A DNA stretch of 64,000 nucleotides from Haploplasma axanthum. GTDB lineage: Bacteria > Bacillota_I > Bacilli_A > Acholeplasmatales > Acholeplasmataceae. The stretch spans positions 62,001-126,000 of the forward strand of contig NZ_LR215048.1 of assembly GCF_900660745.1 (NCBI RefSeq), given 5' to 3'. A program made the translations under genes and the position numbers. Positions 46,120 through 55,674 of this stretch are shown one piece after another. The notes beneath the pieces are model-generated. The model was not told where the DNA came from. It made no database searches and worked only from the letters and a program-made list of their open reading frames with translations. How positions within the stretch are numbered: the first letter of the stretch is position 1; every line of letters starts with the position of its first letter.

Positions 46120-46772
46120 AATAACTTATATCCATACCCATAAATTGTTTCTATTTTTAATTTAGGAAGTTTTTGACGTAATCTTCTTAGTAAATCATCA
46201 ACCACACGATCACTTCCATAATAGTTTTCTCCCCAAACTTTATATAAAATTTGTTCTCTGTCAAAAGCAACATTAATATTCTTTAAAAAGAAAAGTAATA
46301 ATTCAAATTCCTTATTCGTTAATTCAATATTAACCCCATTGTCATTAATCTCACGCTTCGTAATATTAATTTCATATCCTTCATAATTTATTAACTCAGG
46401 TGATTGATTTTGAACTCCACGTCTTAAAATTGCTTTTACACGTAAAACTAACTCTTTTGGTGAGTACGGTTTAGTTAAGTAATCATCACTTCCCATTTCA
46501 AGACCAATAATCTTGTCTAAATCTTGATCTCTAGCTGATGTAAAAATAATTGAAGCATCACTATTTTCTTCTTTAATTTTCTTAATTAAATCATAACCAC
46601 TAATATCTCCTGGAAGCATAATATCAAGAATCCAAAGATCTACTTTATCTTTAATATGTTTTAAAGCTGTTTCTCCATCATAAAAAACAGTTATATCAAA
46701 GCCTTCTCGTAAAAGATATTTTCTAATAATTTCAGATAAATCTTTCTCATCTTCAACAAAATATATTTTCAT
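46116..46772 (-). CDS. OmpR-family response regulator
   Basis: Receiver domain with the acidic pocket VEDEK, phosphoacceptor D50 (LWILDIMLPG), the threonine/serine switch in FTSARD and lysine in LTKPYSP. A winged-helix DNA-binding domain follows (LTNKEFELLLFFLKN, WGENYYGSDRVVDDLLRRLR). It has 218 residues. It is partner to the kinase just downstream. The region upstream has the serS terminator and a set of TGTGT repeats that could be binding sites. Confidence 0.95.
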   Translation of the reverse strand: MKIYFVEDEKDLSEIIRKYLLREGFDITVFYDGETALKHIKDKVDLWILDIMLPGDISGYDLIKKIKEENSDASIIFTSARDQDLDKIIGLEMGSDDYLTKPYSPKELVLRVKAILRRGVQNQSPELINYEGYEINITKREINDNGVNIELTNKEFELLLFFLKNINVAFDREQILYKVWGENYYGSDRVVDDLLRRLRQKLPKLKIETIYGYGYKLL

Positions 46773-46807
46773 AAATGGTTCCTCCTAAACTTTAATAAAA
46801 AATAAGT

Positions 46808-46853
46808 TTTAAAAAAATATAAAAAAATAAGTGCGCATGAGTTTTGCACACTT
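46808..46853 (-). terminator. Terminator after serS
   Basis: Minus-strand AAGTGTGC and GCGCACTT pair (one G-T) and are followed by ATTTTTTTATATTTTTTT, about 105 bases past the serS stop. Confidence 0.75.
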
Positions 46854-46910
46854 ATTATACCACAACCGAATGTGGTTGAGAGAAAAATGAAGCACCTTTA
46901 TATTAACAAA

Positions 46911-46953
46911 GAAATGTGTATAAATTATCAAATGATTGTGTGAAATTGTGTAA
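46911..46953. promoter_or_regulatory. Tandem TGTGT repeats, possible response-regulator boxes
   Basis: GATTGTGTGA and AATTGTGTAA are adjacent ten-base direct repeats (46934-46953), and a third related copy is at 46911-46920. Ten-base spacing is usual for OmpR-type sites. They lie upstream of the serS terminator relative to the regulator gene, which weakens the idea. A CAACC/GGTTG hairpin (46863-46880) lies between. Confidence 0.3.
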
Positions 46954-46959
46954 CACGTC

Positions 46960-48234
46960 TTACTTTGTTATTTTATTAACCTTCATATAAGGTACTAAAA
47001 CTTCTGGAATTGTGATTGTTCCATCAGCATTTTGATAGTTTTCCATTACAGCAATAACCGTTCTTCCTACTGCTAATCCTGAACCATTTAGCGTATGAAC
47101 ATACTCTGTCTTACTATTTTTATCTCTTTTAAATCTAATGTTAGCACGACGTGCTTGATAATCATTAGCATTTGAAATTGATCCTATTTCACGATATTTA
47201 TTTTGAGAAGGAATCCAAACCTCAATATCATATGTTTTTGTCATTGAGAAACCTAAGTCCCCAGTTGATAAACATACAACTCGGTATGGAAGTCCTAACT
47301 TTTGAAGTACTAATTCTGATTCCTTAATCATCGATTCTAATGCATTTTTTGAATCTTCTGGTTTCGTATAGTTTATTAACTCAACTTTTTGAAATTGGTG
47401 TTGTCTTAAAATCCCTCTAGTATCTCTACCAGCTGATCCTGCTTCAGATCTAAAAGCACTTGTATAAGCTACATATTTAAATGGTAATAACGTACCATCA
47501 ATTATTTCATCTCGATATAAATTAATCATTGGAACTTCAGCAGTTGGGTTTAAATACCAATTTCTTCCTTCTAATTTAAAAGCATCTTCTTTAAACTTAG
47601 GAAATTGTCCAGTCCCATACATACTATCCTCATTAACAATATAAGGCGGAATAAATTCAGTATACCCATTTTCTAAACTGTGTAAGTCCATCATAAATTG
47701 CATTAAAGCTCTTTCTAATCTTGCTCCTAGACCTTTATAAACAACAAATCTTGCTCCTGTTATTTTAGCAGCTCTTTCAAACTCTAAAATATCAAGATTT
47801 TCTCCTAACTCAACATGATCTTTAATTGGAAAGTCAAATTCTCTTACTTTTCCATATTTGCGGAGTTCTAAGTTATCATCTTCACTCTTTCCAACTGGAA
47901 TTGATTCATCTGGAATATTTGGAGTATTAAGGAGAATATCTTTTATCTTTTGACTAATTAATTCTGCTTTTTCATCTAACTCTTTAATTTCATCGCCTAA
48001 ATGAGCAACTTCTTCAAGAACTTTTGTTGCATCTTTCTTTTCGCGTTTTAAAATTCCTATTTGTTTACTTGCTTCATTTCTAAATGCTTTTTTAACTTCT
48101 ACTTCATTAATGATATTCTTTCTTTCATCAGAAAGTGTTACTAACTCTCTTAAATAATCAAAATTTCCATTACGAGTATTTAATTTTTCAATAACGGTAT
48201 CAATATTATCAACAACATATTTTAAATCTAACAT
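46960..48234 (-). CDS. serS: Seryl-tRNA synthetase
   Basis: Class II synthetase charging tRNA-Ser. The N-terminal coiled coil (about 30-100) grips the long variable arm. Motif 2 is [21 protein letters not shown] in part and motif 3 is [18 protein letters not shown]. The 424 residues are standard. Expression is under a serine T-box leader (48251-48475). Confidence 0.97.
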   Translation of the reverse strand: MLDLKYVVDNIDTVIEKLNTRNGNFDYLRELVTLSDERKNIINEVEVKKAFRNEASKQIGILKREKKDATKVLEEVAHLGDEIKELDEKAELISQKIKDILLNTPNIPDESIPVGKSEDDNLELRKYGKVREFDFPIKDHVELGENLDILEFERAAKITGARFVVYKGLGARLERALMQFMMDLHSLENGYTEFIPPYIVNEDSMYGTGQFPKFKEDAFKLEGRNWYLNPTAEVPMINLYRDEIIDGTLLPFKYVAYTSAFRSEAGSAGRDTRGILRQHQFQKVELINYTKPEDSKNALESMIKESELVLQKLGLPYRVVCLSTGDLGFSMTKTYDIEVWIPSQNKYREIGSISNANDYQARRANIRFKRDKNSKTEYVHTLNGSGLAVGRTVIAVMENYQNADGTITIPEVLVPYMKVNKITK

Positions 48235-48250
48235 TTTTAATTCCTCCCTT

Positions 48251-48475
48251 TTTATAATAAAAAATCCTTAGATAAATTAATATCTAAGGACGTAAATTAC
48301 GCGGTACCACCTTAGTTCTAGATTACTCTAGCACCTCATCAGTTTTTAACGGAACAAACCGGATGTGATTAGCATCACTCAAAAGTAGATTCACTAATAT
48401 TGTTTGTTTATTTTCACCAACCATAAACTCTCTTTAAAAACTAATCATTAGTTACTATTCTTTCTCAACGTGTTG
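48251..48475 (-). promoter_or_regulatory. T-box riboswitch controlling serS
   Basis: The leader has the T-box sequence AGGTGGTACCGCG (48300-48312) that pairs with the tRNA acceptor end. It is followed by a terminator stem CCTTAGAT/ATCTAAGG and a T-run (48259-48292). Upstream, GAATCTACT gives a TCT serine codon (48387-48389) in the expected specifier loop. Uncharged tRNA-Ser would favour the antiterminator and read-through into serS. Confidence 0.92.
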
Positions 48476-48493
48476 TAATTATTATAAACTTTA

Positions 48494-50707
48494 TTAATTG
48501 TTTTGTAAAGCCCTATTGTTTTTAAGAAGTGGATAGATTTTATCATCACTTACTAATAAATCACTTAATCTTTTAAAATACTTAATTTTATTTATTTGTT
48601 CTAAATCAACTTCTGTAGTTTTCGGATATTTTTTCTTTAGGTTTCTAAGTGAAATCAAATATGGTTTATAATCTAAATCATTAATCTTTCTAACATCATC
48701 TAAAATTAAATCTTGAATTCGATTATCAATTACATATGTTGGTTCACTACTTAACCCATGAACACCGAAATATATATCATCTTCAGTAAATAAACCAAAT
48801 AAATCTCCAATTGTTCTATATAAATCAACATGTCCACGCGCTAGTTTTTGATTCCCAACTAATAATCCTTTATTGATTCCAGTTTCTTCATCAACTACAT
48901 TACTTGGTGCATATATAAAAGCAATCGTTTGTTGAAGCATTCTTCTTTCTTCTAGAAGAGAAACATCTCTATTAAATAAAATACTTAAATCACCATTCTT
49001 CAAACTACTACCATGATCACTATAAAATACATAAACTGTATTACTATCTATCTTAGATTCATTTGTTTCAATATCAAAGAAATATGACATAATAACTTCA
49101 TCTAAATATTTTGCAAATTCAACATAACGCTTTGTTATACCATGCATCTTATTATAATTATTTATATTAAAAGCTTGCTCTGTAAACGGATTAAACATAA
49201 ATGGTGTATGTGGAGTCATAAATATTGAGAATACCATGCTTTTTTTACTTGCGAGGTTATCAGCAGCAATTGTATCCATTGTTACATCTGCAAGTTCATA
49301 TTCACTTGGCCAAGGACTTACAGTTTTTTTACCTCGATATAGTGGTTGTTCTTCCATTCTATATTTCAAGAAATCTTTTGAATTATCAAAACTTCTACCC
49401 GAATTATTTTTAGCAAAATCATCAATCGTATAATAATTATTAAATCCAATTAATGCTTCCTTATCTTCAGTTCCAAGATAGACTCTATCACGATTATAAA
49501 AATTTGCATGATCAGCATGAATTACGTGTGAATTATAACCTAACTCATTAAACCTTTTTGGTAATGTATCAATTTGATAATTATTCTTTTCATAATCACG
49601 ATAAAATGTTGAATATCCATTCATATATAATCCCGTTAAAACTGAAGCTTCAGCATCAGAACTAACTCCCATACCTACCGATGTATAATAATTTTCAAAA
49701 ACAAAACTTTCTTCAAACAATTTATTTAAAAAATGAAATCTTTCTCTAATTTCTGGTATTTCCCATAAAAAGTAGTTCAATGATTCTAAGTGAACTAAAA
49801 CAATATTTTTATCTTTTAAAACACCAGTTAGCGAATCTTCATTATTTAAGTTTAATAATTCAGTATTCTTTAAAATACTATTTTCTAATGATAAACTATT
49901 TGAATATACCTTATCATCAATAAAATTCTTATAATTAGCTTTATTTTTATTATATTCGCCATATGCATTAATTAAATCAGTATCACTTTCTAGTTCAAGA
50001 GTCTTACGATTATTAGTTACAAAATCAACACCTAAAAATTCAGCAACATAATAAGGATATACACCATAGTTTTGTACTCCCTTTGTACTAATTAATGATC
50101 CAATCAAAAAATCATCATTTTTTAATTGAACAACAAATGACATTGTTGAAACAAAGAATATTAAAATATAACTTAATCCACCAATCAAATATTGTTTCGG
50201 CTTAAAATTAAAAATTTTCTTTTCATGAGTTTTCTTTAATTCTTTATTAAATCTAAAAAAGTATACTAATAAAACAATTAAAGGTAAAAAAACAATAATT
50301 CGGTAATACACAAAAAGCTCAACCATAATTTCTTTAAACATTCCATTCGATATTCCTTCGGCAGGATTTTTAAATATATCAAGGGCATTTGTTGCAAATG
50401 CTGTTCCATAATATAAGTTAAAAAAACCAAAAGCAAATACTGCAAAGTTTAGAATCGAAGTCACTACCAACAATGAAATTAGTTTAGTCTTATCTTTTTT
50501 AGCGATTATAAAAACTATTAAAACTATTAATAGTAAAAAAGAAAAATTACCAAGTATTGCTGTAACTTCTCCGATAAATGTTCTAGGTAGTGGTGAAATA
50601 TATCTATTTAAGTATTGTGATGTTAAAAAATACGTATTAATTATATTTAAACCAAAAAATAGAATTATGAAAGCAATAAAAGAATCTTTCTGTTTTTTAA
50701 GATTCAT
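48494..50707 (-). CDS. LtaS-like sulfatase-fold membrane enzyme (phosphoglycerol transferase family)
   Basis: Five N-terminal hydrophobic helices (about 10-195) are followed by an outward sulfatase-fold domain, the architecture of lipoteichoic acid synthases. VLVHLESLNYF has the metal glutamate, and SDHGSS a late metal site. At the nucleophile position LtaS has threonine in GQGKTSDSE; here the aligned stretch is GMGVSSDAE, with serine. About 737 residues, a little longer than LtaS. A GTG at 50716 is an alternative start. It may place glycerol phosphate or another headgroup on a glycolipid; the exact product is unknown. Confidence 0.85.
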   Translation of the reverse strand: MNLKKQKDSFIAFIILFFGLNIINTYFLTSQYLNRYISPLPRTFIGEVTAILGNFSFLLLIVLIVFIIAKKDKTKLISLLVVTSILNFAVFAFGFFNLYYGTAFATNALDIFKNPAEGISNGMFKEIMVELFVYYRIIVFLPLIVLLVYFFRFNKELKKTHEKKIFNFKPKQYLIGGLSYILIFFVSTMSFVVQLKNDDFLIGSLISTKGVQNYGVYPYYVAEFLGVDFVTNNRKTLELESDTDLINAYGEYNKNKANYKNFIDDKVYSNSLSLENSILKNTELLNLNNEDSLTGVLKDKNIVLVHLESLNYFLWEIPEIRERFHFLNKLFEESFVFENYYTSVGMGVSSDAEASVLTGLYMNGYSTFYRDYEKNNYQIDTLPKRFNELGYNSHVIHADHANFYNRDRVYLGTEDKEALIGFNNYYTIDDFAKNNSGRSFDNSKDFLKYRMEEQPLYRGKKTVSPWPSEYELADVTMDTIAADNLASKKSMVFSIFMTPHTPFMFNPFTEQAFNINNYNKMHGITKRYVEFAKYLDEVIMSYFFDIETNESKIDSNTVYVFYSDHGSSLKNGDLSILFNRDVSLLEERRMLQQTIAFIYAPSNVVDEETGINKGLLVGNQKLARGHVDLYRTIGDLFGLFTEDDIYFGVHGLSSEPTYVIDNRIQDLILDDVRKINDLDYKPYLISLRNLKKKYPKTTEVDLEQINKIKYFKRLSDLLVSDDKIYPLLKNNRALQNN

Positions 50708-50816
50708 GTTAACCACATCTCTTTCGTAACCTTCTATTTATTATACAATATTTTCAGATTAATTTTTTCGTTTTCAACATGTTTTACACTAAATCAATCC
50801 ATAAACTGCAAATAAA

Positions 50817-51263
50817 TTAGACAAGTCTAATAATAACAACTTCATTAGTATCTTGATAATACCCTACTTCAGCATTCTTCATTGAATAATCTTCTAGTGA
50901 AAAAAAAGACAATATTGAAGATGAAAATATATATTTTGTACTCACTTTTCTTACTTTATTATCAATTTTCATTTCAACTTCAAAAGCAAATGTTCTAGCT
51001 AACCCTGTAATTACTTTTTCTAATCTTATGACTTGAATATCTGTTAGGACTACTTTTTTATATTGCATATATTTACTGATTTTATATATTATTGTTGGAA
51101 CTAATATTAATGCAAAAGTACCAAAAAAAATAGCTATTACAATTAAGATAAGTTCAAACGAAGATCCGAAAAGAACGCTTATAAGAAGAATTAATGGTGT
51201 GAAAAGCAAACATGTTGATATTATAATCCCATTTTTATAATACTTTTCATATAAATCATTCAT
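50817..51263 (-). CDS. Small uncharacterised two-helix membrane protein
   Basis: 148 residues with two hydrophobic helices (about 14-32 and 36-60), then a soluble part of strands ending in YYQDTNEVVIIRLV. No family recognised. The start overlaps the 3' end of udk by eight bases, suggesting co-translation, but no functional link to uridine salvage is obvious. Confidence 0.72.
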   Translation of the reverse strand: MNDLYEKYYKNGIIISTCLLFTPLILLISVLFGSSFELILIVIAIFFGTFALILVPTIIYKISKYMQYKKVVLTDIQVIRLEKVITGLARTFAFEVEMKIDNKVRKVSTKYIFSSSILSFFSLEDYSMKNAEVGYYQDTNEVVIIRLV

Positions 51264-51897
51264 TATTATTACCTCTTATAATATCTTTAATCTTTCCAGC
51301 AATAACATCAACAGCAACGCTATGGTTAGTATCATTTGGAATAATGATATCTGCATATCGCTTAGTTGGTTTTACATATTTATAGTGCATTGGTTTTACT
51401 GTATTTAAATATTGATCAATTACACTTTCAACTGTTCTTTGTCTTTCATTTATATCTCTTTGAAGTCTTCTTATAAATCTTACATCATCATCTGATTCAA
51501 CAAATATCTTTAAATCAGCAAGTTCTCTAATTCTTTTATCAGTTAAGACTAAAATTCCTTCAACGATAATAATTGGTTTAGGATTTACAGATTCAGTTTT
51601 ATCACTTCGATTATAACTAACAAAATCATAGATAGGTTTTTCAATACTATTTCCTTTTAATAATTCACTCAAGTGAAAATTTAATAAATTATTGTCTAAT
51701 GAATCTGGATGATCATAATTTATTTTAATTCTTTGTTCCATTGTAAGGTCATCTTCTCTATTATAATAATCATCGTGTGTGATAATGAGTACATCATGTG
51801 CACCAGCTTTTTTTAGGATATTTTTTACAACTGTTGATTTTCCTGATGCCGAACCACCAGCAACCAAAATCAAAAATGATTTCTTATTATTACTCAT
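51256..51897 (-). CDS. udk: Uridine kinase
   Basis: It phosphorylates uridine and cytidine for salvage. The P-loop GGSASGKSTVVKNIL is near residue 13, the acceptor-site HDDYYNR and YDHPDSLDNNLL follow, and RFIRRLQRDINERQR is characteristic. The ATG at 51897 has GAGGAG nine bases before it and gives 213 residues. With a nucleoside ABC importer and tdk in the window, salvage seems important to this organism. Confidence 0.95.
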   Translation of the reverse strand: MSNNKKSFLILVAGGSASGKSTVVKNILKKAGAHDVLIITHDDYYNREDDLTMEQRIKINYDHPDSLDNNLLNFHLSELLKGNSIEKPIYDFVSYNRSDKTESVNPKPIIIVEGILVLTDKRIRELADLKIFVESDDDVRFIRRLQRDINERQRTVESVIDQYLNTVKPMHYKYVKPTKRYADIIIPNDTNHSVAVDVIAGKIKDIIRGNNNE

Positions 51898-52014
51898 TAA
51901 TCTCAACTCCTCACTATTTATTATACAATAATCCTTTAACTAATATCGTAGTTTATTGATTTTTTCCTTATTATTGCTTGCTTTTTCAAATTAAAATGAT
52001 ATCATATATTTATA

Positions 52015-52028
52015 CTTGTCTAAACAAG
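52015..52028 (+). promoter_or_regulatory. Possible GntR-type operator upstream of nagB
   Basis: CTTGT-CTAA-ACAAG is a five-base-arm palindrome 29 bases before the nagB start codon, overlapping a TATACT box. Its form is like sites of GntR/NagR-family repressors of amino-sugar genes (TTGTCTAxACAA type). No such regulator gene is in the window. Confidence 0.45.
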
Positions 52029-52056
52029 ATTATAACGATACCAAAGGGGTAATAAA

Positions 52057-52779
52057 ATGGAATTATATATAAAAGATAATAAAGAAGCTGTTAATAACGA
52101 AGTTAGCTCTCTTATTATTGATTTAGTTAAAAAAAACAAGAATGCAATCTTAGGATTAGCAACAGGATCAACACCAATTGGGGTTTATAACGAATTAGCA
52201 CTTGATTATAAAAATAATAAAACTGATTATTCAAATGTTAAAACTGTGAATCTTGATGAATACATCAATCTTCCAAAAGAACATAGTCAATCATACTATA
52301 GTTTTATGAACCAAAACTTATTTTCAAAAATAAATATTAAAAAAGAAAATACATTCCTTCCTAATGGAAATGGTGAAAATCATTTAGAATCTTGTAGCGA
52401 ATATGAATTAATCCTTAAAAACCATAAACCTGATATTCAAATCTTAGGAATTGGTTCTAATGGCCATATTGGATTTAATGAACCTGGAACTAGTTTTGAT
52501 AGTACAACACATATTGTTGAACTAAAAGAAAGTACAAGATTAGACAATGCTCGTTTTTTTAATTCACTTGATGAAGTTCCAACTCATTCAATAACTATGG
52601 GTATTAAATCAATACTTCAAGCTAAAACAATTGTTTTAATTGCTTTTGGAAAGAATAAAGCAGATGCAGTTTATAAAATGATTAAGGGGCCAATAACTGA
52701 TGATTGTCCTGCTTCTATTTTACAAACTCATCCAAATGTCAAAATATTCTTAGATAAAGAAGCTGCATCATTATTATAA
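52057..52779 (+). CDS. nagB: Glucosamine-6-phosphate deaminase
   Basis: It converts glucosamine 6-phosphate to fructose 6-phosphate and ammonia. GLATGSTPIGVY binds phosphate, NLDEYINL holds the proton-transfer aspartate, and GIGSNGHIGFNEPG holds the catalytic histidine and glutamate. 240 residues, the short Gram-positive form. It is the downstream step for products of GH20 and NanE encoded at 55.7-58.1 kb. It is transcribed alone, with an AAAGGGG site and a terminator. Confidence 0.96.
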   Translation: MELYIKDNKEAVNNEVSSLIIDLVKKNKNAILGLATGSTPIGVYNELALDYKNNKTDYSNVKTVNLDEYINLPKEHSQSYYSFMNQNLFSKINIKKENTFLPNGNGENHLESCSEYELILKNHKPDIQILGIGSNGHIGFNEPGTSFDSTTHIVELKESTRLDNARFFNSLDEVPTHSITMGIKSILQAKTIVLIAFGKNKADAVYKMIKGPITDDCPASILQTHPNVKIFLDKEAASLL

Positions 52780-52803
52780 TAAAGATTTTTATACTTAAAT
52801 TCA

Positions 52804-52842
52804 TAAAAGCGATAGAATCATTGTGATTTTATCGCTTTTTAT
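52804..52842. terminator. Bidirectional terminator after nagB
   Basis: AAAAGCGATA and TATCGCTTTTT pair around an inner loop; A- and T-runs allow use by nagB and by the convergent acetyltransferase gene. Confidence 0.85.
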
Positions 52843-52895
52843 ATATTTTGATTTTACTTATAAATATGGAATAATTTTTTTATCATTCTAATATC

Positions 52896-53510
52896 TTACT
52901 TCGTTAAATAATACTCATCCTTTTTAAGATTCCAATACTTCTTATCTTCCTCTGTTATTTTTCTTATAACTTTACAAGGATTACCCACTGCTATAACTCC
53001 TGAAGGAATATCTTTTGTAACAACTGATCCAGATCCAATAACAACATTACTTCCAATTGTCACTCCTGGATTTATAACCACATTTCCACCTACCCAAACA
53101 TCATCTCCAATTACAACTTTCTTGCCAAATTCTAACTGTGTATTTCTAACATCTTTATCAATTGGATGTCCTGCAGTATATATATTCACCCTAGGAGCAA
53201 AAAACACATTGTTCCCAATTATAACTTTGTTAACATCTAATATAAGACAATCAAAGTTCGCATAGAAATTATCACCAACTTCAATATGTGCACCATAGTC
53301 ACAGAAAAAAGGTTTATTAACATTAACATTTTTTCCAATTTTACCAAATAGTTCTTTTATAATCTCACTTCTTTTTTCATATTCACCAAACTTTGTTTCA
53401 TTAAATCTATCTAATAAACTTCGACATTTCAAACTCATTTCTCCAAGTTCTTTATCTTGAGCTAGATACAACTCTCCATTTAACATCTTTTCTTTTTCTG
53501 TTATTTTCAT
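52896..53510 (-). CDS. Maltose/galactoside-type O-acetyltransferase
   Basis: Left-handed beta-helix acetyltransferase of 204 residues. The N-terminal MLNGELYLAQDKEL is the maltose acetyltransferase N-domain. Hexapeptide repeats follow (VIIGNNVFFAPRVNIYTAGHP with the catalytic histidine, then VVIGDDVWVGGNVVINPGVTIG in part). It acetylates sugars using acetyl-CoA. The gene is on its own between nagB and fda. Confidence 0.92.
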   Translation of the reverse strand: MKITEKEKMLNGELYLAQDKELGEMSLKCRSLLDRFNETKFGEYEKRSEIIKELFGKIGKNVNVNKPFFCDYGAHIEVGDNFYANFDCLILDVNKVIIGNNVFFAPRVNIYTAGHPIDKDVRNTQLEFGKKVVIGDDVWVGGNVVINPGVTIGSNVVIGSGSVVTKDIPSGVIAVGNPCKVIRKITEEDKKYWNLKKDEYYLTK

Positions 53511-53605
53511 TTTCTTTTCTCCAATTTTTTTAATTTTTCTAAACCATCTAGCATAAAATCTATTAATAGTTTAATTCATCAAATAATCTACACTCTAATT
53601 ATACT

Positions 53606-53650
53606 ATAAAAAAAAACAAGCACATCCTATTTTGAATATGCTTGTTTTAA
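53606..53650 (-). terminator. Terminator after fda
   Basis: Minus-strand AAACAAGCAtat and TGCTTGTTT pair around a loop and are followed by a run of Ts, just past the fda stop codon. Confidence 0.8.
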
Positions 53651-53658
53651 TAGTTATA

Positions 53659-54549
53659 TTATTTAATTGAAGCTTTGTAAATTGAATCAACAGCAACCTT
53701 CAAAGTTTTATCGAATTCTTCTGCTGTTTGTGCATCACTTAACCCTTCAGATAAAGCTCTTGAGAATGACGCGATTACTCCACTATTTTTAGATAATATT
53801 TCATTTGCTTTTTCTCTTGAATATCCACCTGATAAAGCTACAATTCTTACTAGTCTATGATCATTTAATAATGGTTTATATAGATTAGCAACTGTTGGAA
53901 GTGATAATTTAAAGATTACTAAAGTTCTTTTATCTAGAAGTTTTAAATTTCTTTCTAATTCTTCTAAAAGAATTGCTTCTGCTTCTTTTTTATCTTTAAT
54001 ATTAATATCAACTTCTGGTTCAATAATTGGAACTAAACCATATGATGCAATTACTTTTGCAAGTTCAAATTGTTGTTCAACAACTTCTTTGATTCCTTCT
54101 TTGTTTGCTTTCTTAATAACTGAGCGCATTTTAGTTCCAAAGATATTTCTTTCAACTGCACGTTTTAATAATAAATCTAGACCATCAATAGGTTTCATTA
54201 GTTGAACACCATTTTCATTGATTTCTTCTAAACCTTTATCAATCTTTAGAAATGGAACAATACCTTCAATATTCCATAAATAATCCGCTGTATACAAACC
54301 ATCAATTTTACGATCCATCGTGTTTTCAAATAAAATCGCACCTAAAATGTGTTCTTTTGTAAATGATGGACTCTTAATGATTCTTGTACGCATCTCGTGA
54401 ACTAATCTAAACATCTCATCATCATTACTGTATCTTGATTCATTGATACCATAAAGTTTTAATGCCTTTGGTGTACTTCCACCACTTTGATCTAAGGCAG
54501 CAATAAATCCTAGACCATTTTTCATTCTATCTAATTGTACTTGATTCAT
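53659..54549 (-). CDS. fda: Fructose-bisphosphate aldolase, class I
   Basis: Schiff-base aldolase of glycolysis. [16 protein letters not shown] near the start, [23 protein letters not shown] and [16 protein letters not shown] closely follow the 296-residue Staphylococcus class I enzyme. The frame opens at 54579, but the ATG at 54549 with AAAGGAGAGG is the true start by alignment, giving 296 residues. It follows the SGNH gene by 60 bases with its own possible -10 box, so it may be transcribed both alone and with the glycan operon. Confidence 0.95.
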   Translation of the reverse strand: MNQVQLDRMKNGLGFIAALDQSGGSTPKALKLYGINESRYSNDDEMFRLVHEMRTRIIKSPSFTKEHILGAILFENTMDRKIDGLYTADYLWNIEGIVPFLKIDKGLEEINENGVQLMKPIDGLDLLLKRAVERNIFGTKMRSVIKKANKEGIKEVVEQQFELAKVIASYGLVPIIEPEVDINIKDKKEAEAILLEELERNLKLLDKRTLVIFKLSLPTVANLYKPLLNDHRLVRIVALSGGYSREKANEILSKNSGVIASFSRALSEGLSDAQTAEEFDKTLKVAVDSIYKASIK

Positions 54550-54570
54550 AAAATCCTCTCCTTTAGATAT

Positions 54571-54576
54571 ATTATA
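54571..54576 (-). promoter_or_regulatory. Possible fda -10 box
   Basis: TATAAT on the minus strand 22 bases before the fda start; the -35 region is weak. Confidence 0.35.
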
Positions 54577-54609
54577 CACCTAAATTATTAAGATTTCTTG
54601 TAAAGTGAA

Positions 54610-55671
54610 TTAAAGTTCTTTATTTTTATTGTTTGTATCAAGGACTTCTCTAATTTTTTTATAGTAATATTTTGCCATTTCCATAGAACCTAAATCATTT
54701 GGATGAATTCCGTCAACAGTCATTTCTGTAAAGTGTTTCTTAAAGACTTTTGAACCATCTAAAAAGTAAATATTTTCCCCTTGTTGTTGATAGTCTTTAA
54801 CAACTTTTTTCAACCATCTTTCATAATACTTTCTTTTTTTGATTTTTTCTTTGTTATATAAATCAACTGCAAAGTGAATTCTTGAAGCAATTATAATCGG
54901 AACATTAGGATGATACACCTTATATGTTTCAATAAACAATTTTAAATTCTTTTCTAATCTATCATCAACACCAGCATTAGCTTGTGCGTCAATAATAAAT
55001 AAATCTGGATTTTCAACTCTAGCAATTGCTTCTGCAAGTTCTTTCTCACAAAAGGCAGAACCTGAGAATCCATAATTAAAAATCTCACAATCCATCCATC
55101 TTGAAATTACATTAGTATGTAACATTCCTGGTCTTGAAACACATCCACCTTGTGTAATACTAGTTCCATAAATAACTATTCTTTCTTCGTTTCTAACGTA
55201 GTTAGGAACTAAGTATGCATCATCTTCAATACCTACTTCAATTTGTTTTGCCCCCATATAGAGTGGCAAATTAAGAATTAGTTCTTTATCTTCATTTGTT
55301 TCAAATCTTCCTAAATCATATTCATATTCAGTTAGTTTAGAATTATAAACTGTTGAATTATGAAAAACATATTCGTTAAAACTTTGATTATAAACATATA
55401 AATCTAGACCACACTGACCAAGTGCTGACATATGATTCATATTAGCAACACTATCAATTACAACTTTAATATTGATTTTTGCAGAATTTGTTTTAAATCT
55501 AGCTTGTATTCCAGAACTGTTTGTAGCTAAGTAAGCAACATCTTTATTAAACTCTCTTATTTTATCTCGATCTTCTTTTAATAGTCTTCGATATCCTTCA
55601 TCTTCTAAAGCAATTGAACCATATATTTTGAAATGGTCTTCATTTTTCAAATCAATATATTTCATTTTCAT
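54610..55671 (-). CDS. SGNH/GDSL hydrolase (sugar esterase-like)
   Basis: A two-domain protein of 353 residues: an N-terminal beta domain (about 1-155) and an SGNH hydrolase. Block I with the serine is IVIYGTSITQGG; block III is IDAQANAG; the catalytic Asp-His pair is in VDGIHPND. This arrangement is that of carbohydrate esterases removing acetyl groups. No signal peptide. It starts three bases after GH20 in the amino-sugar operon, so it may deacetylate the same glycan inside the cell. Confidence 0.87.
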   Translation of the reverse strand: MKMKYIDLKNEDHFKIYGSIALEDEGYRRLLKEDRDKIREFNKDVAYLATNSSGIQARFKTNSAKINIKVVIDSVANMNHMSALGQCGLDLYVYNQSFNEYVFHNSTVYNSKLTEYEYDLGRFETNEDKELILNLPLYMGAKQIEVGIEDDAYLVPNYVRNEERIVIYGTSITQGGCVSRPGMLHTNVISRWMDCEIFNYGFSGSAFCEKELAEAIARVENPDLFIIDAQANAGVDDRLEKNLKLFIETYKVYHPNVPIIIASRIHFAVDLYNKEKIKKRKYYERWLKKVVKDYQQQGENIYFLDGSKVFKKHFTEMTVDGIHPNDLGSMEMAKYYYKKIREVLDTNNKNKEL

Positions 55672-55674
55672 ACA

